A stretch of 64,000 nt of DNA from Limnohabitans sp. T6-20 (GCF_003063505.1 NZ_NERW01000001.1:132001-196000), one strand, 5' to 3'. Numbered from the stretch's first letter, positions 20,276 through 29,401 are shown. Notes: generated from the sequence alone by a model not told the origin. A program made the numbers and translations.

Positions 20276-21121
20276 ATGCTCGATCGAATCAAAGCCTCCC
20301 TGCCCTCCCTGGCCCCGGCCGAGCAACGTGTGGGCAAGCTCGTGCTGGCCGACCCCCGGGCCTTTGCCAATTTGCCCGTCACCGAGTTGGCCGACCGCTC
20401 GCATGTGAGCAAACCGACCGTGGTGCGCTTTTGCCGCAGCATGGGCTATGACGGCCTGTCCGACTTCAAACTCAAACTGGCGGGCAGCGTGAGCGAGGGC
20501 GTGCCTTTCATCCACCGCAGCGTGGACGCCGACGACAAGACCAGCGACATCGCGGTCAAGGTGATTGACAACACGGTGGCCGCTTTTCTGAAGTACCGCA
20601 ACGACGCCAGCTCCTTCGCTTTGGAACATGCCGCCCAGGCCTTGGCCGCCACCCAAAAAACCGGGCGACGCATCGAGTTTTATGGCGTGGGCAACTCCGG
20701 CATCGTGGCGCAGGACGCACAGCACAAATTTTTCCGGCTGGGTGTGAACGCCATCGCCTATAGCGATGGCCATATGCAAGTCATGAGCGCCTCCATGCTC
20801 CAGCCCGGCGACTGCGCGGTGATCATCTCCAACTCGGGCCGCACCCGCGACCTGATGGACGCCTGTGACATTGCAAAAAAACAAGGCGCCACAACAATAG
20901 TCATCACCGCCAGCGGCTCACCGCTGGCCAGCGCCGGACACATCCACCTGACAGCCGACCACCCTGAAGGCTATGACAAATACAGCCCCATGGTCTCGCG
21001 CCTGCTGCACCTGCTGATCATCGACATCCTGGCCACCACCGTGGCCCTGCGCATCGGCGAAGAACTGCAGCCCACCCTGCGCGACATGAAGAACAACCTG
21101 CGCAGCAAGCGCTACACCTGA
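20276..21121 (+). CDS. hexR: RpiR-family transcriptional regulator HexR
   Basis: A 281-residue repressor with an N-terminal RpiR helix-turn-helix (LADRSHVSKPTVVRFCRSMG, residues 38-57) and a C-terminal SIS sugar-phosphate-binding domain (EFYGVGNSGIVAQDAQ, VIISNSGRTRDLMDAC). HexR proteins sense 2-keto-3-deoxy-6-phosphogluconate and repress glucose catabolism genes. Position directly after zwf with GGAG before ATG 20276 supports the name. An upstream in-frame ATG at 20240 lies within zwf and is unlikely to be used. Confidence 0.92.
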   Translation: MLDRIKASLPSLAPAEQRVGKLVLADPRAFANLPVTELADRSHVSKPTVVRFCRSMGYDGLSDFKLKLAGSVSEGVPFIHRSVDADDKTSDIAVKVIDNTVAAFLKYRNDASSFALEHAAQALAATQKTGRRIEFYGVGNSGIVAQDAQHKFFRLGVNAIAYSDGHMQVMSASMLQPGDCAVIISNSGRTRDLMDACDIAKKQGATTIVITASGSPLASAGHIHLTADHPEGYDKYSPMVSRLLHLLIIDILATTVALRIGEELQPTLRDMKNNLRSKRYT

Positions 21122-21127
21122 GCACAC

Positions 21128-21268
21128 ATTCGGCCCCAGGGACGACCTCCTACAAGTGGCAGATTGATGTGGGGAGGTTGTCGGGCGCTTGTGGGAGCGA
21201 GCCCCTGCTCGCGAATCTGCGCCTGAGCCCATCCAAGCATTCGGCCGCAGGGGCGGCCTCCCACAGAG
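21128..21268. repeat. Cluster of three REP-like palindromes
   Basis: Between hexR and tctE. ATTCGGCCCCAGGGACGACC begins at 21128, CTTGTGGGAGCGAGCCCCTG at 21188 (same type as the tal-pgi pair), and GCATTCGGCCGCAGGGGCGG at 21238. The outer and middle copies share the frame GTGGGAG...CCCTGC...GAAT but have different stems, GGCCGC/GCGGCC against GCGAGC/GCTCGC. Confidence 0.8.
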
Positions 21269-21280
21269 AAGAATCCGGCT

Positions 21281-22702
21281 CTAGACAGTTGGCACCTCGG
21301 GCCAGCACATGCGGATGGCGGTGCCGCGCCCACCACCCACCGGGCTGCGCACACTGACTTGTGCGCCATGCTGGCTGGCGATCTCTTTCACGATGGCCAG
21401 GCCCAAGCCACTGCCCGTCACACCCGAAGGCGCTGCCCGGTAAAAGCGCTCAAACACATGGGCTTGGTGTTCCGGCGCAATGCCGGGTCCATCGTCTTCC
21501 ACCTCCATCCAGGTCTGGCCCACGCGCACCGTGATGTGCGCGCCAGAGGTGCCATGGTGAGTGGCGTTGTCGATCAGGTTACTCAGGGCTTCATGCAGCA
21601 ACAAATCAACCCCCTGCACTTCACAACGGGCCACTTGAGCCTCCAGCCCCAAATCGTCGCCCAACTGGTGGGCACGCATCAAATGCTCTTGCGTGACCCG
21701 CTTGGCCAGCGCCACCAGATCGACCGTTTGAGGGCTGTGCATTTCGCGGGCATGTTCGACGCGGGTCATGGCCAGAAGTTGCTCCGTCAAGCGCACCGCA
21801 TCGTCGGTGGTTTGACGCGCCGCCGAAATCAAGGCCCCCGCCTGCTCCGGTTCAGCGTTGCGCTGCGCCAACGTGAGCTGGGTCTTGAGCACGGTGAGCG
21901 GCGTACGCAGTTGGTGCGCAGCGTTGTCCAAAAAGCGTTTTCGAATGTCAATCAATCGCCCCAAACGCTCCAGGTAACTGTTCAAGGTGTCAATCAAGGG
22001 CCGCAATTCGCGTGGCAAATCTGGCGGCTGAATCGGTGAAAAGTCATCGTCCGCCTTGTGCGCCAACTGCTGGCGAAAAGCCTCCAGCGGCCGGATGCCG
22101 CGCTGCACGCCCAAGACCACCAAACACGCTGCGGCCAGCAACAGCAAGCCTTGGCTGCCCAGGGTGTCCCACAAAATGTGCTGAATCAACTGCTGACGTG
22201 CTTCCATGGTTTCGGCCACGGTGATTTTAATCAGTGCGTCATCCAGGCCCGACTCCTCCATGACGTGGGTGAGTTCGGCCAAGCGCACGGGCTGGTCCAA
22301 ATAAACCCCATCGTCAAACTGCACCAAGGCAAAGTATTTGACCGCCGCTTTTTCGCGCAAAGGGGCGCTGGGCAATGCCGCATCGCCCGCCAGCCATTGC
22401 CCACCAAGAGCCGTCACTTTGTAAAAAAGACGCGAGCCCGTGTGGTTCTCAAACAAATACCCTGCGGCCTTGAGCACATCCAGTTGCAAGCGACCATCGC
22501 GCCACTCCAGCTCTTCGGCCAAGGTGCGCGCGGCCAGATACAAGGAACGGTCATAGGCTTCGTTGGCAGCCTGCACAGCGTTGCCATAACCCACCCAAGC
22601 ATTGATGCCGATCAGGCCCGCCAAAGGCAACAAGATCCAGCTGAGCAAGCGCCTGCGCAAAGAAGCGCTTGCCTTGGCCAAACTCTTGGACGGCACGGCC
22701 AT
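21281..22702 (-). CDS. tctE: Sensor histidine kinase TctE
   Basis: A 473-residue membrane kinase. The first helix (LLSWILLPLAGLIGINAWVG) is followed by a periplasmic 2CSK-type sensor of about 130 residues, a second helix (GLLLLAAACLVVLGV), a HAMP-like linker, the H box FLDNAAHQLRTPLTVLKTQL, and the GHKL ATPase (NLIDNATHH, DDGPGIAPEHQ, GSGLGLAIVKEI). The start is one base after the tctD stop, so it is coupled to the regulator. TctDE systems control citrate/tricarboxylate uptake, matching the divergent tctCBA genes. Confidence 0.92.
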   Translation of the reverse strand: MAVPSKSLAKASASLRRRLLSWILLPLAGLIGINAWVGYGNAVQAANEAYDRSLYLAARTLAEELEWRDGRLQLDVLKAAGYLFENHTGSRLFYKVTALGGQWLAGDAALPSAPLREKAAVKYFALVQFDDGVYLDQPVRLAELTHVMEESGLDDALIKITVAETMEARQQLIQHILWDTLGSQGLLLLAAACLVVLGVQRGIRPLEAFRQQLAHKADDDFSPIQPPDLPRELRPLIDTLNSYLERLGRLIDIRKRFLDNAAHQLRTPLTVLKTQLTLAQRNAEPEQAGALISAARQTTDDAVRLTEQLLAMTRVEHAREMHSPQTVDLVALAKRVTQEHLMRAHQLGDDLGLEAQVARCEVQGVDLLLHEALSNLIDNATHHGTSGAHITVRVGQTWMEVEDDGPGIAPEHQAHVFERFYRAAPSGVTGSGLGLAIVKEIASQHGAQVSVRSPVGGGRGTAIRMCWPEVPTV

Positions 22703-22703
22703 G

Positions 22704-23423
22704 TCAGTGGGGCTGTGCAGCAGGCAAAGTCAGCATATAGCCCATGCCGCGAAACGTGGTGATCGCCACGTCGGGTTTCCCGCTCGCCCCCCCGGACGCC
22801 CCCTCCAGCTTCTTGCGCAAGCGGTAGATCAGCACTTCCACAGCATCCAGCCCGGTGGCCTCATCGGCAAACACCTCGGCATGAAGCTGCTCTTTGCTGA
22901 CCGTGCGCTGCGGCGACTCCAGCAACACCCGCAACGCTGCGGTTTCGCGTTTGGTCAAGGGGAACGGCTGGCCATGCAGTTGCACCGCCCCGGACTCCAA
23001 GTCCAAGGCCAAAGGCCCACACCGCAGCACGGCGGTTTTGACCCGCCCGGGACGCCGCAGCAAGGCCTGCAAGCGGGCCTCCAGCTCACTCAAATCAAAC
23101 GGTTTGGGCAAATAATCGTCTGCACCCATGTTCAAACCCAGCACCCGGTCGGGCACGCTGGCCCTGGCTGTCAAGATCAACACCGGCATGGCGTCGCCGC
23201 GCTCACGCAAGGCCTGCAACACGCTCAAGCCATCGCGACCGGGCAACTGCAAATCCAGCAAAACCGCATCAAAACCATGGCCAGGTTGTAGACAACGGTC
23301 GGCCTGCACGCCATCGGTGGCAAAACTGACCGCCATGCCGCCCTGGCGCAAAGCGGTACCGAGCCACAGCGAAATGTCCGGCGTGTCTTCAACCAACAGG
23401 ATCTGGGGCGCTAGGGTATTCAC
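22704..23423 (-). CDS. tctD: OmpR-family response regulator TctD
   Basis: A 239-residue regulator. The receiver has acidic pocket VEDT, phospho-acceptor Asp in LLDLQLPGRDG and Lys in YLPKPFD; a winged-helix OmpR output domain follows (FPLTKRETAALRVLLESPQR, IYRLRKKLEG, FRGMGYML). The start is taken as the GTG at 23423, which gives the usual family length; any longer reading would run through the divergent tctC gene. Two 11-bp-spaced direct repeats lie immediately upstream and are probable binding sites. Confidence 0.92.
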   Translation of the reverse strand: MNTLAPQILLVEDTPDISLWLGTALRQGGMAVSFATDGVQADRCLQPGHGFDAVLLDLQLPGRDGLSVLQALRERGDAMPVLILTARASVPDRVLGLNMGADDYLPKPFDLSELEARLQALLRRPGRVKTAVLRCGPLALDLESGAVQLHGQPFPLTKRETAALRVLLESPQRTVSKEQLHAEVFADEATGLDAVEVLIYRLRKKLEGASGGASGKPDVAITTFRGMGYMLTLPAAQPH

Positions 23424-23431
23424 TGAACAGA

Positions 23432-23450
23432 ATTGACAGGTGATTGACAG
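23432..23450. promoter_or_regulatory. Direct repeat, candidate TctD binding site
   Basis: ATTGACAG occurs twice, starting 11 bp apart (23432 and 23443). On the minus strand this reads as two CTGTCAAT units, the spacing and look of Pho-box-type sites bound by OmpR-family regulators. It sits between tctD and tctC, next to the tctD start. Confidence 0.55.
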
Positions 23451-23534
23451 TTTGGGGCCATGCCCCGCATCAGAATGACGGCTTGTGCCTGAAATACAGG
23501 CCACCGTGTTTTCATTTTTACACAGGAGACTGAA

Positions 23535-24509
23535 ATGCAAATGTCCAAACGCGACTTCCTCGCCCTCGGCGCTGCCGCTGGTGCGTCGTTCACCCTGCCC
23601 GCCTGGGCCGAAACCAAGCCTTTGATCGCCTCCATCAGCATGTTTGTGCCTGCAGCCCCTGGCGGAGGTTGGGACAGCACGGCCCGCGCCATTGAACGCG
23701 CAGCCAAAGCCGCAGGCTTGGTCGGCAACATGCAATTTGAGAACGTCGGCGGTGCTGGCGGCATGGTCGGTCTGCCCCGTTACGTGAACCAACGCAAAGG
23801 CCAGGGCAACAGCCTGATGGTCGGTGGCTCGGTCATGATTGGTGCCGGCATTGCCAACAAGAGCCCGGTGACCATCAAAGACGTGACCCCGATTGCCCGT
23901 CTGACCGAAGAAGCCGGCGTGATCGTGGTGCCCGCCAACGGCAAGATCAAGACCTGGAAAGAGCTGGAAGCCGCCATCAAGGCCAACCCGAAAGCCGTGT
24001 CGGTCGCTGGCGGCAGCGCAGGCGGCACCGACCACCTGATCTTGGGCATGCTGATCAAAGCGCTGGGCAAAAACCCCCGCGAAGCCGCTTACGTGGCGTT
24101 TGCTGGCGGCGGTCCCGCCAACGCGGCGATTTTGGGTGGCCAAGTGACCGCAGGCATTTCGGGCTGGTCAGAGTTTGAAGAACAGATCAAAACCGGCCGC
24201 ATGATTCCTCTGGCGGTCTCCGGCAAACGCCGCATCCCCGGCGTGAGCGTGCCCACGCTGACCGAGCTGGGCGTCAACGTCAGCGAATCCAACTGGCGTG
24301 GTGTGTTTGCGCCTCCGGGCATCACCGCAGCACAACGCGATGCCATGGTCGACTTCATCACCAAGCTCAATGCATCGGCACCATGGCGTCAAGAGCTGGA
24401 AACACGCAAGTGGACCGACGCCTTCATGACCGAGCGTCCATTTGAACGCGATCTGGCCAAGGACATCGAAGAAAAAGTGGTCCTGATGAAAGAGCTGGGT
24501 CTGGCATGA
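23535..24509 (+). CDS. tctC: Tricarboxylate-binding protein TctC (Bug family)
   Basis: A 324-residue periplasmic solute-binding protein. The N-terminal signal MQMSKRDFLALGAAAGASFT, cleaved near AWA-E, is followed by the Bug-fold motif FVPAAPGGGWDSTARAIERA that binds the carboxylate substrate. It delivers its ligand to the TctAB permease encoded next; citrate or a related acid is the likely ligand. The upstream CAGGAGA ribosome binding site is good. Its stop overlaps tctB as ATGA. Confidence 0.95.
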   Translation: MQMSKRDFLALGAAAGASFTLPAWAETKPLIASISMFVPAAPGGGWDSTARAIERAAKAAGLVGNMQFENVGGAGGMVGLPRYVNQRKGQGNSLMVGGSVMIGAGIANKSPVTIKDVTPIARLTEEAGVIVVPANGKIKTWKELEAAIKANPKAVSVAGGSAGGTDHLILGMLIKALGKNPREAAYVAFAGGGPANAAILGGQVTAGISGWSEFEEQIKTGRMIPLAVSGKRRIPGVSVPTLTELGVNVSESNWRGVFAPPGITAAQRDAMVDFITKLNASAPWRQELETRKWTDAFMTERPFERDLAKDIEEKVVLMKELGLA

Positions 24510-24970
24510 CCCCGGTTCACGTTGCCATCTTGTTGATCTCGCTGTGCGGCCTGGCCGCATGGCAGGTCACGGCCATCCCCGAGTCCTTGATGCAGATGAC
24601 GGTGGGCCCCGTGCTCGCACCGGGTGTGATTGTGGGCACCTTGTGCGTTCTGGGCGTGCTCTACGGCATCAGTGCTTTGCGGGGCCGACAAACCGATGAA
24701 AGTCACGCACCGGACCAATCGCCGCTGCCGGGCTCCAACACCCGCATGCTCAGCCTGCTGGCTGGCGGTGTCGCTTTCATTGCGTTGGTCACGCCACTGG
24801 GTTTTGTCATCCCCGGCACGCTCTGTGGCATGGGCGTCGCCCGTGCGTTTGATGCCCCGCTGAACATCAAATCAGCCCTGATGTGCGGTGCCATTGCCAG
24901 CACATTCTGGGTGGTGTTTGCGCAACTTCTGGGCGTGGGCCTTGGCCCTGCGCTGCCCTGGCTGATCTGA
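24506..24970 (+). CDS. tctB: Tripartite tricarboxylate transporter small membrane subunit TctB
   Basis: A 154-residue membrane protein with about four helices ([67 protein letters not shown]). Length and topology match TctB, the small subunit. It overlaps tctC by four bases. Its stop codon lies inside a strong hairpin that separates it from tctA. Confidence 0.92.
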   Translation: MTPVHVAILLISLCGLAAWQVTAIPESLMQMTVGPVLAPGVIVGTLCVLGVLYGISALRGRQTDESHAPDQSPLPGSNTRMLSLLAGGVAFIALVTPLGFVIPGTLCGMGVARAFDAPLNIKSALMCGAIASTFWVVFAQLLGVGLGPALPWLI

Positions 24971-24995
24971 GCCTCAAGGCTCAGATCGGTTTTTT
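24964..24995 (+). terminator. Hairpin with T-tract between tctB and tctA (attenuator or processing site)
   Basis: GATCTGAGCC/GGCTCAGATC, a 10-bp perfect stem with a TCAA loop, followed by GG and six Ts. It starts within the last codons of tctB and ends 19 bases before tctA. In form it is an intrinsic terminator inside the operon, so it should reduce tctA expression relative to tctC or protect the upstream mRNA. Confidence 0.7.
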
Positions 24996-25013
24996 GACTT
25001 TTCCGGATTCACC

Positions 25014-26501
25014 ATGCAATCTTTTAACGCCCTGATGGAGGGCTTTGGCAACGCCCTGCAACCCGTCACATTGATGTGGGGCTTCGTCGGCTGCTTCATT
25101 GGCACTTTGGTGGGCGTATTGCCCGGCATTGGCCCTGCGCTGACCATCGCCTTGCTGCTGCCACTGACCTACCATGTCCCCGCCACCAGCATGTTCGTGA
25201 TGTTCGCGGGCATTTACTACGGCGCGGCCTACGGCGGCTCCACCACCTCCATCTTGCTCAACACACCCGGCGAATCGTCGGCGGTGGTCACCGCGCTCGA
25301 AGGCAACAAAATGGCCCGACGCGGCCGTGCAGGCCAAGCCCTGGCCACTGCGGCCATCGGCAGCTTTGTCGCGGGCACCATCGGCACACTGGCCCTGACT
25401 TTTGTGGCCCCTTGGGTGGTCGAAGCCGCACTGGCCTTTGGCCCCGCCGAATACTTCAGCCTCATGGTGTTGTCTGTGGTCGCCGTCTCGGCTGTACTGG
25501 GCAACTCCATGCTGCGCGGCCTGCTCGCCCTGAGCCTTGGCCTGTTGCTGGGCATGGTGGGTGTGGACTTGCAAACAGGCCAAGCCCGCTTCACTTTTGG
25601 CCGCCCCGAATTGCTGGATGGCATCGAAGTGACCGTGGCTGCAGTGGGTTTGTTTGCCGTGGGCGAGGCTTTGTACCTGGCCTGGCAAGGCCGCGAAACC
25701 AAAACAGGCGAAGTCATGAAAATGTCGGGCAGCCTGTGGCTCAGCAAAGAAGACTGGGCCCGCTCATGGAAAGCCTGGCTGCGTGGTGCCTTCTTTGGCT
25801 TCCCCATTGGCGCCATGCCCGCGGGCGGTGCCGAATTGCCCACACTGCTGTCTTATTACACCGAGAAAAAACTCTCCAAGCACCCTGAAGAGTTTGGCCA
25901 CGGTGCCATTGAAGGCGTGGCAGGCCCGGAGGCCGCCAACAACGCCGCCGCTGCGGGTGTGCTCATGCCCTTGTTGACCCTGGGCATCCCCACCTCGGCC
26001 ACCGCCGCCATCATGCTCTCGGCCTTTGAAGGCTACGGCATCCAGACCGGACCCCAGCTGTTCAGCCAACAAGGCAGCTTGGTGTGGACACTGATCGCCA
26101 GCCTTTACATTGGCAACGTGATCTTGCTGGTGCTCAACCTGCCGCTGGTGAGCCTGTGGGTCAAACTGCTCAAGATCCCACCCCCTTGGCTCTATGCCGG
26201 CATCATCGTCATCTCGACGGCGGGCGTGTACGGCGCAGGCAACTCGGTGTTCAACGTGGGCTTGCTGTTCGTGTTCGGCTTGCTGGGTTACATCATGCGC
26301 CGCTTTGACTTCCCAGCTGCGCCCCTGATCGTCGGCTTGATCCTCGCGCCACTGGGCGAACAATCCATGCGTCAGGCCCTGACCATCAGCCAAGGCGAAT
26401 GGTCCACCTTCTTCACAAGGCCGCTGTCGGGCAGCTTGATGGCTGTGGCAGCGCTGCTGTTGATCGTGCCACCGCTCTACAAAATGCTCAAACGGCCTTG
26501 A
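25014..26501 (+). CDS. tctA: Tripartite tricarboxylate transporter large permease TctA
   Basis: A 495-residue protein with about eleven or twelve membrane helices. Family motifs visible are [40 protein letters not shown] and [20 protein letters not shown]. It is the transport channel partner of TctB and TctC. Its start follows an intra-operon hairpin by 19 bases. Transcription ends at a bidirectional terminator shared with the recombinase gene. Confidence 0.96.
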   Translation: MQSFNALMEGFGNALQPVTLMWGFVGCFIGTLVGVLPGIGPALTIALLLPLTYHVPATSMFVMFAGIYYGAAYGGSTTSILLNTPGESSAVVTALEGNKMARRGRAGQALATAAIGSFVAGTIGTLALTFVAPWVVEAALAFGPAEYFSLMVLSVVAVSAVLGNSMLRGLLALSLGLLLGMVGVDLQTGQARFTFGRPELLDGIEVTVAAVGLFAVGEALYLAWQGRETKTGEVMKMSGSLWLSKEDWARSWKAWLRGAFFGFPIGAMPAGGAELPTLLSYYTEKKLSKHPEEFGHGAIEGVAGPEAANNAAAAGVLMPLLTLGIPTSATAAIMLSAFEGYGIQTGPQLFSQQGSLVWTLIASLYIGNVILLVLNLPLVSLWVKLLKIPPPWLYAGIIVISTAGVYGAGNSVFNVGLLFVFGLLGYIMRRFDFPAAPLIVGLILAPLGEQSMRQALTISQGEWSTFFTRPLSGSLMAVAALLLIVPPLYKMLKRP

Positions 26502-26520
26502 GCGCGGGCTTTCAAAAAGC

Positions 26521-26554
26521 AAAAAAAGGCCTGTCCATCGGACAGGCCTTTTTT
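26521..26554. terminator. Bidirectional terminator between tctA and recombinase
   Basis: AAGGCCTGTCC/GGACAGGCCTT stem with ATC loop, A-run before and T-run after. The recombinase stop codon (26553-26555) lies at the edge of it, so the accessory block ends flush with the tct operon. Confidence 0.9.
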
Positions 26555-27887
26555 ATGCTTTGCGAACCTTCCCAGGACGGCGGCTTTGAATCATGGCGAC
26601 GTTCATTTCCCCATCGAGCGATGAAGCATAGAAGCGTTCAATCATTTGTACAGAGGTTCGGGCATTGCGGGCAAGCGTCAGCATGTCGATGCCTTGCCCA
26701 TACAGCAGACGGAACATGATGGAGGTGTGGCGCAAGCAGTAAAGCGTTCGTGGACGGTTCATCTCATCCGTTGTGGACAAACCGGCCTCACGCATCACCC
26801 ATTTGAACCAGAACCCCAGCACCGCCAAAGCGTAATTGCGGTCCTTTTCTGCAGGCAAAAAAACAAAATCCTCCGGGCCACCATAACCTTGCGCCTGGGC
26901 ATGGCGCAAAGCCGACTCATACACATGCACGGCCGCTTGCATCGATACCATGGGTTTGTCGTGCTTCTTGGTTTCAGGCAAATTCAATCGCAAATAAACG
27001 GATTCACCCCGCACAACAGTCACGTGTTTATTTTTGAGTTGCCGCAAGTCACCTGGCCGCACAAACGCATTGACCATGAAACGGATGACCCAAAACATGT
27101 CCGGTGCCAGCAACATGTTTCTCGGCGCAACCCAAAATCGGTCGCGATGACCCTCGGTTGATTTGAGTGGCGGTGCCTGAACGCCTGACCGTGACATTTT
27201 CAAGGCTGTACGTGCCAACTTGCGGTATTCGTCCAAAGACAACATCGACCGTGGTTGTGTGGCTACTTTGATGCGAGGAAATTCGGGGACTTCTTTCAAC
27301 AAGCCACTGCGCACCGCCACCTTGAGCAGTTTCCGGACCAGCACCAAGTATTGAGAGACTGTGGTTGAACTCAGTTGGTGCTGAGTCAAACGAGAAACGA
27401 ACCCATCCAAATCCACATGGGTCACCTGTGTCGGCGCGACGTACCTGAAAAAGGGCAGGATGTGGGCCTCGAGCCTGTTCTTTTGTATGCCGACCGATCC
27501 GGCACTCAACTCGCCCCGCTCAACACGCTCCCACTCCAAATCCAATAATTTTTCAGCGATGAATTGGAAGTTGTTCTTTTTTTCAAACGCTTGGTTGGTA
27601 TCAAGCTGCTTTTTGAGAGGTGCAACGCGAACCTGCTGCGGCTCGCTTGCTTCAATTGGCTCTGGACTGCCAGCCAGCAAAGCCGAATTAAAGACTGGCA
27701 AATTGCCGTATCCAAATTGGGCGCAAATGAGATCCCAACAATCAGCTGGCAAAACGTAAAAAGCGGGTTTGTTGTCGTGCAGAACTAAAAGTGGCGAATC
27801 ACCACACTGATCCACCAAATTCATCGAATCAGTCAGAAATTCCCTCAAACCAATCATTTGGTTTGCATTTATAGATTTGGCAATCAT
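26553..27887 (-). CDS. Tyrosine recombinase with antitoxin-like N-terminal segment
   Basis: A 444-residue site-specific recombinase. The C-terminal catalytic domain shows R in FVRPGDLRQLK, the HxxxxxxR stretch LRHTSIMFR and nucleophile Tyr near residue 420 (IERFYAS). A core-binding SAM-like domain occupies about residues 110-220. The first 55 residues (IGLREFLTDSMNLVD, SPLLVLHDNKPAFYVL) resemble a Phd/YefM antitoxin fold rather than an arm-binding domain. Its lower GC than neighbours suggests transfer. It abuts the tct terminator at one end and a truncated porin at the other, with no other element genes. Confidence 0.85.
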   Translation of the reverse strand: MIAKSINANQMIGLREFLTDSMNLVDQCGDSPLLVLHDNKPAFYVLPADCWDLICAQFGYGNLPVFNSALLAGSPEPIEASEPQQVRVAPLKKQLDTNQAFEKKNNFQFIAEKLLDLEWERVERGELSAGSVGIQKNRLEAHILPFFRYVAPTQVTHVDLDGFVSRLTQHQLSSTTVSQYLVLVRKLLKVAVRSGLLKEVPEFPRIKVATQPRSMLSLDEYRKLARTALKMSRSGVQAPPLKSTEGHRDRFWVAPRNMLLAPDMFWVIRFMVNAFVRPGDLRQLKNKHVTVVRGESVYLRLNLPETKKHDKPMVSMQAAVHVYESALRHAQAQGYGGPEDFVFLPAEKDRNYALAVLGFWFKWVMREAGLSTTDEMNRPRTLYCLRHTSIMFRLLYGQGIDMLTLARNARTSVQMIERFYASSLDGEMNVAMIQSRRPGKVRKA

Positions 27888-27901
27888 GAAGCTACGTTAC
27901 G

Positions 27902-27923
27902 ACAGACTGATAAATTTGTCTGT
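27902..27923. promoter_or_regulatory. Inverted repeat upstream of the recombinase
   Basis: ACAGAC, 10 bases, then GTCTGT, 15 bp before the recombinase start. It may be an operator for the recombinase (autoregulation through the antitoxin-like segment) or a recombination-related site. Only the repeat itself is seen. Confidence 0.4.
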
Positions 27924-27957
27924 AATGGATGCCACGCACTTCACCATTTCATTGTAG

Positions 27958-29214
27958 CTGCTCTGGGCTACATTGGCAGCCGCAACTGGCTCTTTCGCTC
28001 AGTCCACCGTGACTTTGTTCGGTGGCGCTGACCTGAACTACCGTTCCGTGACCACTGGCGCTAACAAGTTCAGCGGCATGGCTCAAGACGGCATCTACTC
28101 CAGCCGTTTCGGCGTGAACGGTACCGAAGACCTGGGTGGCGGCTTGTCTGCTAACTTCCACTTCGAAGGCGGCATGAACCCTGACGTTGGCACTGCTGCT
28201 GGCTTCAACTTCACACGCAAGTCGACCATCGGCTTGGCTGGTGGTTTCGGTGAAGTCCGCTTCGGCCGTGACTACACCCCATTGTTCACGGTCTCCGGCA
28301 TTGCTGATCCGTTCGGCACCAACGGTGTGGGCTCTTCTTACAACATGGCCAATGCTGTGACCGCAGTTGAGGCATCGATCGGCGCGCAGGCTGCTGCTAA
28401 CGCAGCAGGTACTTTTGTGACTGCTAACCGTGGCAACATTGCAACAACAGCGCCTTCGGCTGTGTCTGCTGCTGCAGTTCCAGCTTCTTACACTTATGCT
28501 GATGTCAACGCAGTTCGTGCCAACAACAGCATCGCTTACTACAGCCCAGCTTTCAACGGCTTCAGCGCTGGCCTGATGTACAGCTTCGGTGCAGAAAACA
28601 CCAACACACAGAAAAAAGCTGGCACCATGACCAGCTTGAAGTTGGCATATGCTAACGGTCCTCTGAGCGTTGCTTTCGCAAACCAAGTCACCAAAGGCGG
28701 CAACGCTGGTGCATTGGCTACTCCCGCTGCTGCATCACTCCAGCCTTTGGGTGCGACATGCGCAACCGGTGCTGTGAATGCCACAGCAACAACCCAACAA
28801 TGCTTGGCAGCTGCAACTGCTGGCACATTGGCTACCGAAGATCAAAAGTGGACCACCAACTTCTTGGTTGGCTCCTACGATCTGGGCGTTGCCAAGCTGA
28901 GCGCAGGTTACAAGACCGACAAAATCAGCATGGGCGATGCAACAACTCTGAAGACAATGATCTACGGTGTGACTGCTCCTGTGGGTGCCGTGACTCTGAA
29001 GGCTTCTTACGTGACACGTAAGGCCGACGAGAAGTTGGGCAACCAGTTCGCCGTTGGCGCTGTGTATGACCTGAGCAAGCGCACTTCTGCTTACGCTACG
29101 TACGCCATCTTGAAGAACGAAGAAGGTTTGGGCAACACCGTTGGCTCCACAGTGGCCAGCGCCGGTGGCTTGAAGTCCAAAGGCTTCGAAGTTGGCATGA
29201 AGCACTCCTTCTAA
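27958..29214 (+). pseudogene. Porin gene lacking promoter, start and proximal signal peptide
   Basis: An open frame of about 415 codons encoding a trimeric Gram-negative porin of the Omp32 type: mature start QSTVTLFGGADLNYRSVTTG, strands throughout, and a C-terminal Phe (GMKHSF). In the intact paralogue at 39.7-40.8 kb the signal begins MKKTLIALAAVAATGAAFAQ. Here only the end is left (LAAATGSFAQ), with a TAG just upstream in frame and no ATG or Shine-Dalgarno. One extra G in CTGGGCTACA also breaks the frame of the residual signal. TTG 27973 could start translation but would not give an export signal. The recombinase begins 71 bp away. Confidence 0.75.
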
Positions 29215-29220
29215 TTCAAC

Positions 29221-29287
29221 GCTGGCGCAAGCCAGCTGAGAGTTAAAAGATCAAAAAAACCCACCGTGGCAACACGGTGGGTTTTTT
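29221..29287 (+). terminator. 3' hairpin and intrinsic terminator of the truncated porin
   Basis: GCTGGC-GCAA-GCCAGC hairpin (29221-29236), then AACCCACCGTG/CACGGTGGGTT with T-run (29258-29287). The intact porin on the other strand has the same two hairpins, so the 3' ends are duplicated. Confidence 0.9.
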
Positions 29288-29401
29288 CATGGGCAAACAG
29301 CATCTGATGATTCAGTTAATTTCTGAACTCATAACGCTCTGACGTTCCAAGGTCACAGCGCAAGTTCAGCCATCTGTACCCCTGAGGTTTGTGAACTTGC
29401 C

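Noticed and set aside
23424..24143. Upstream extension of tctD to 24143
   Set aside because: It would run through tctC on the other strand; the receiver begins right after GTG 23423.
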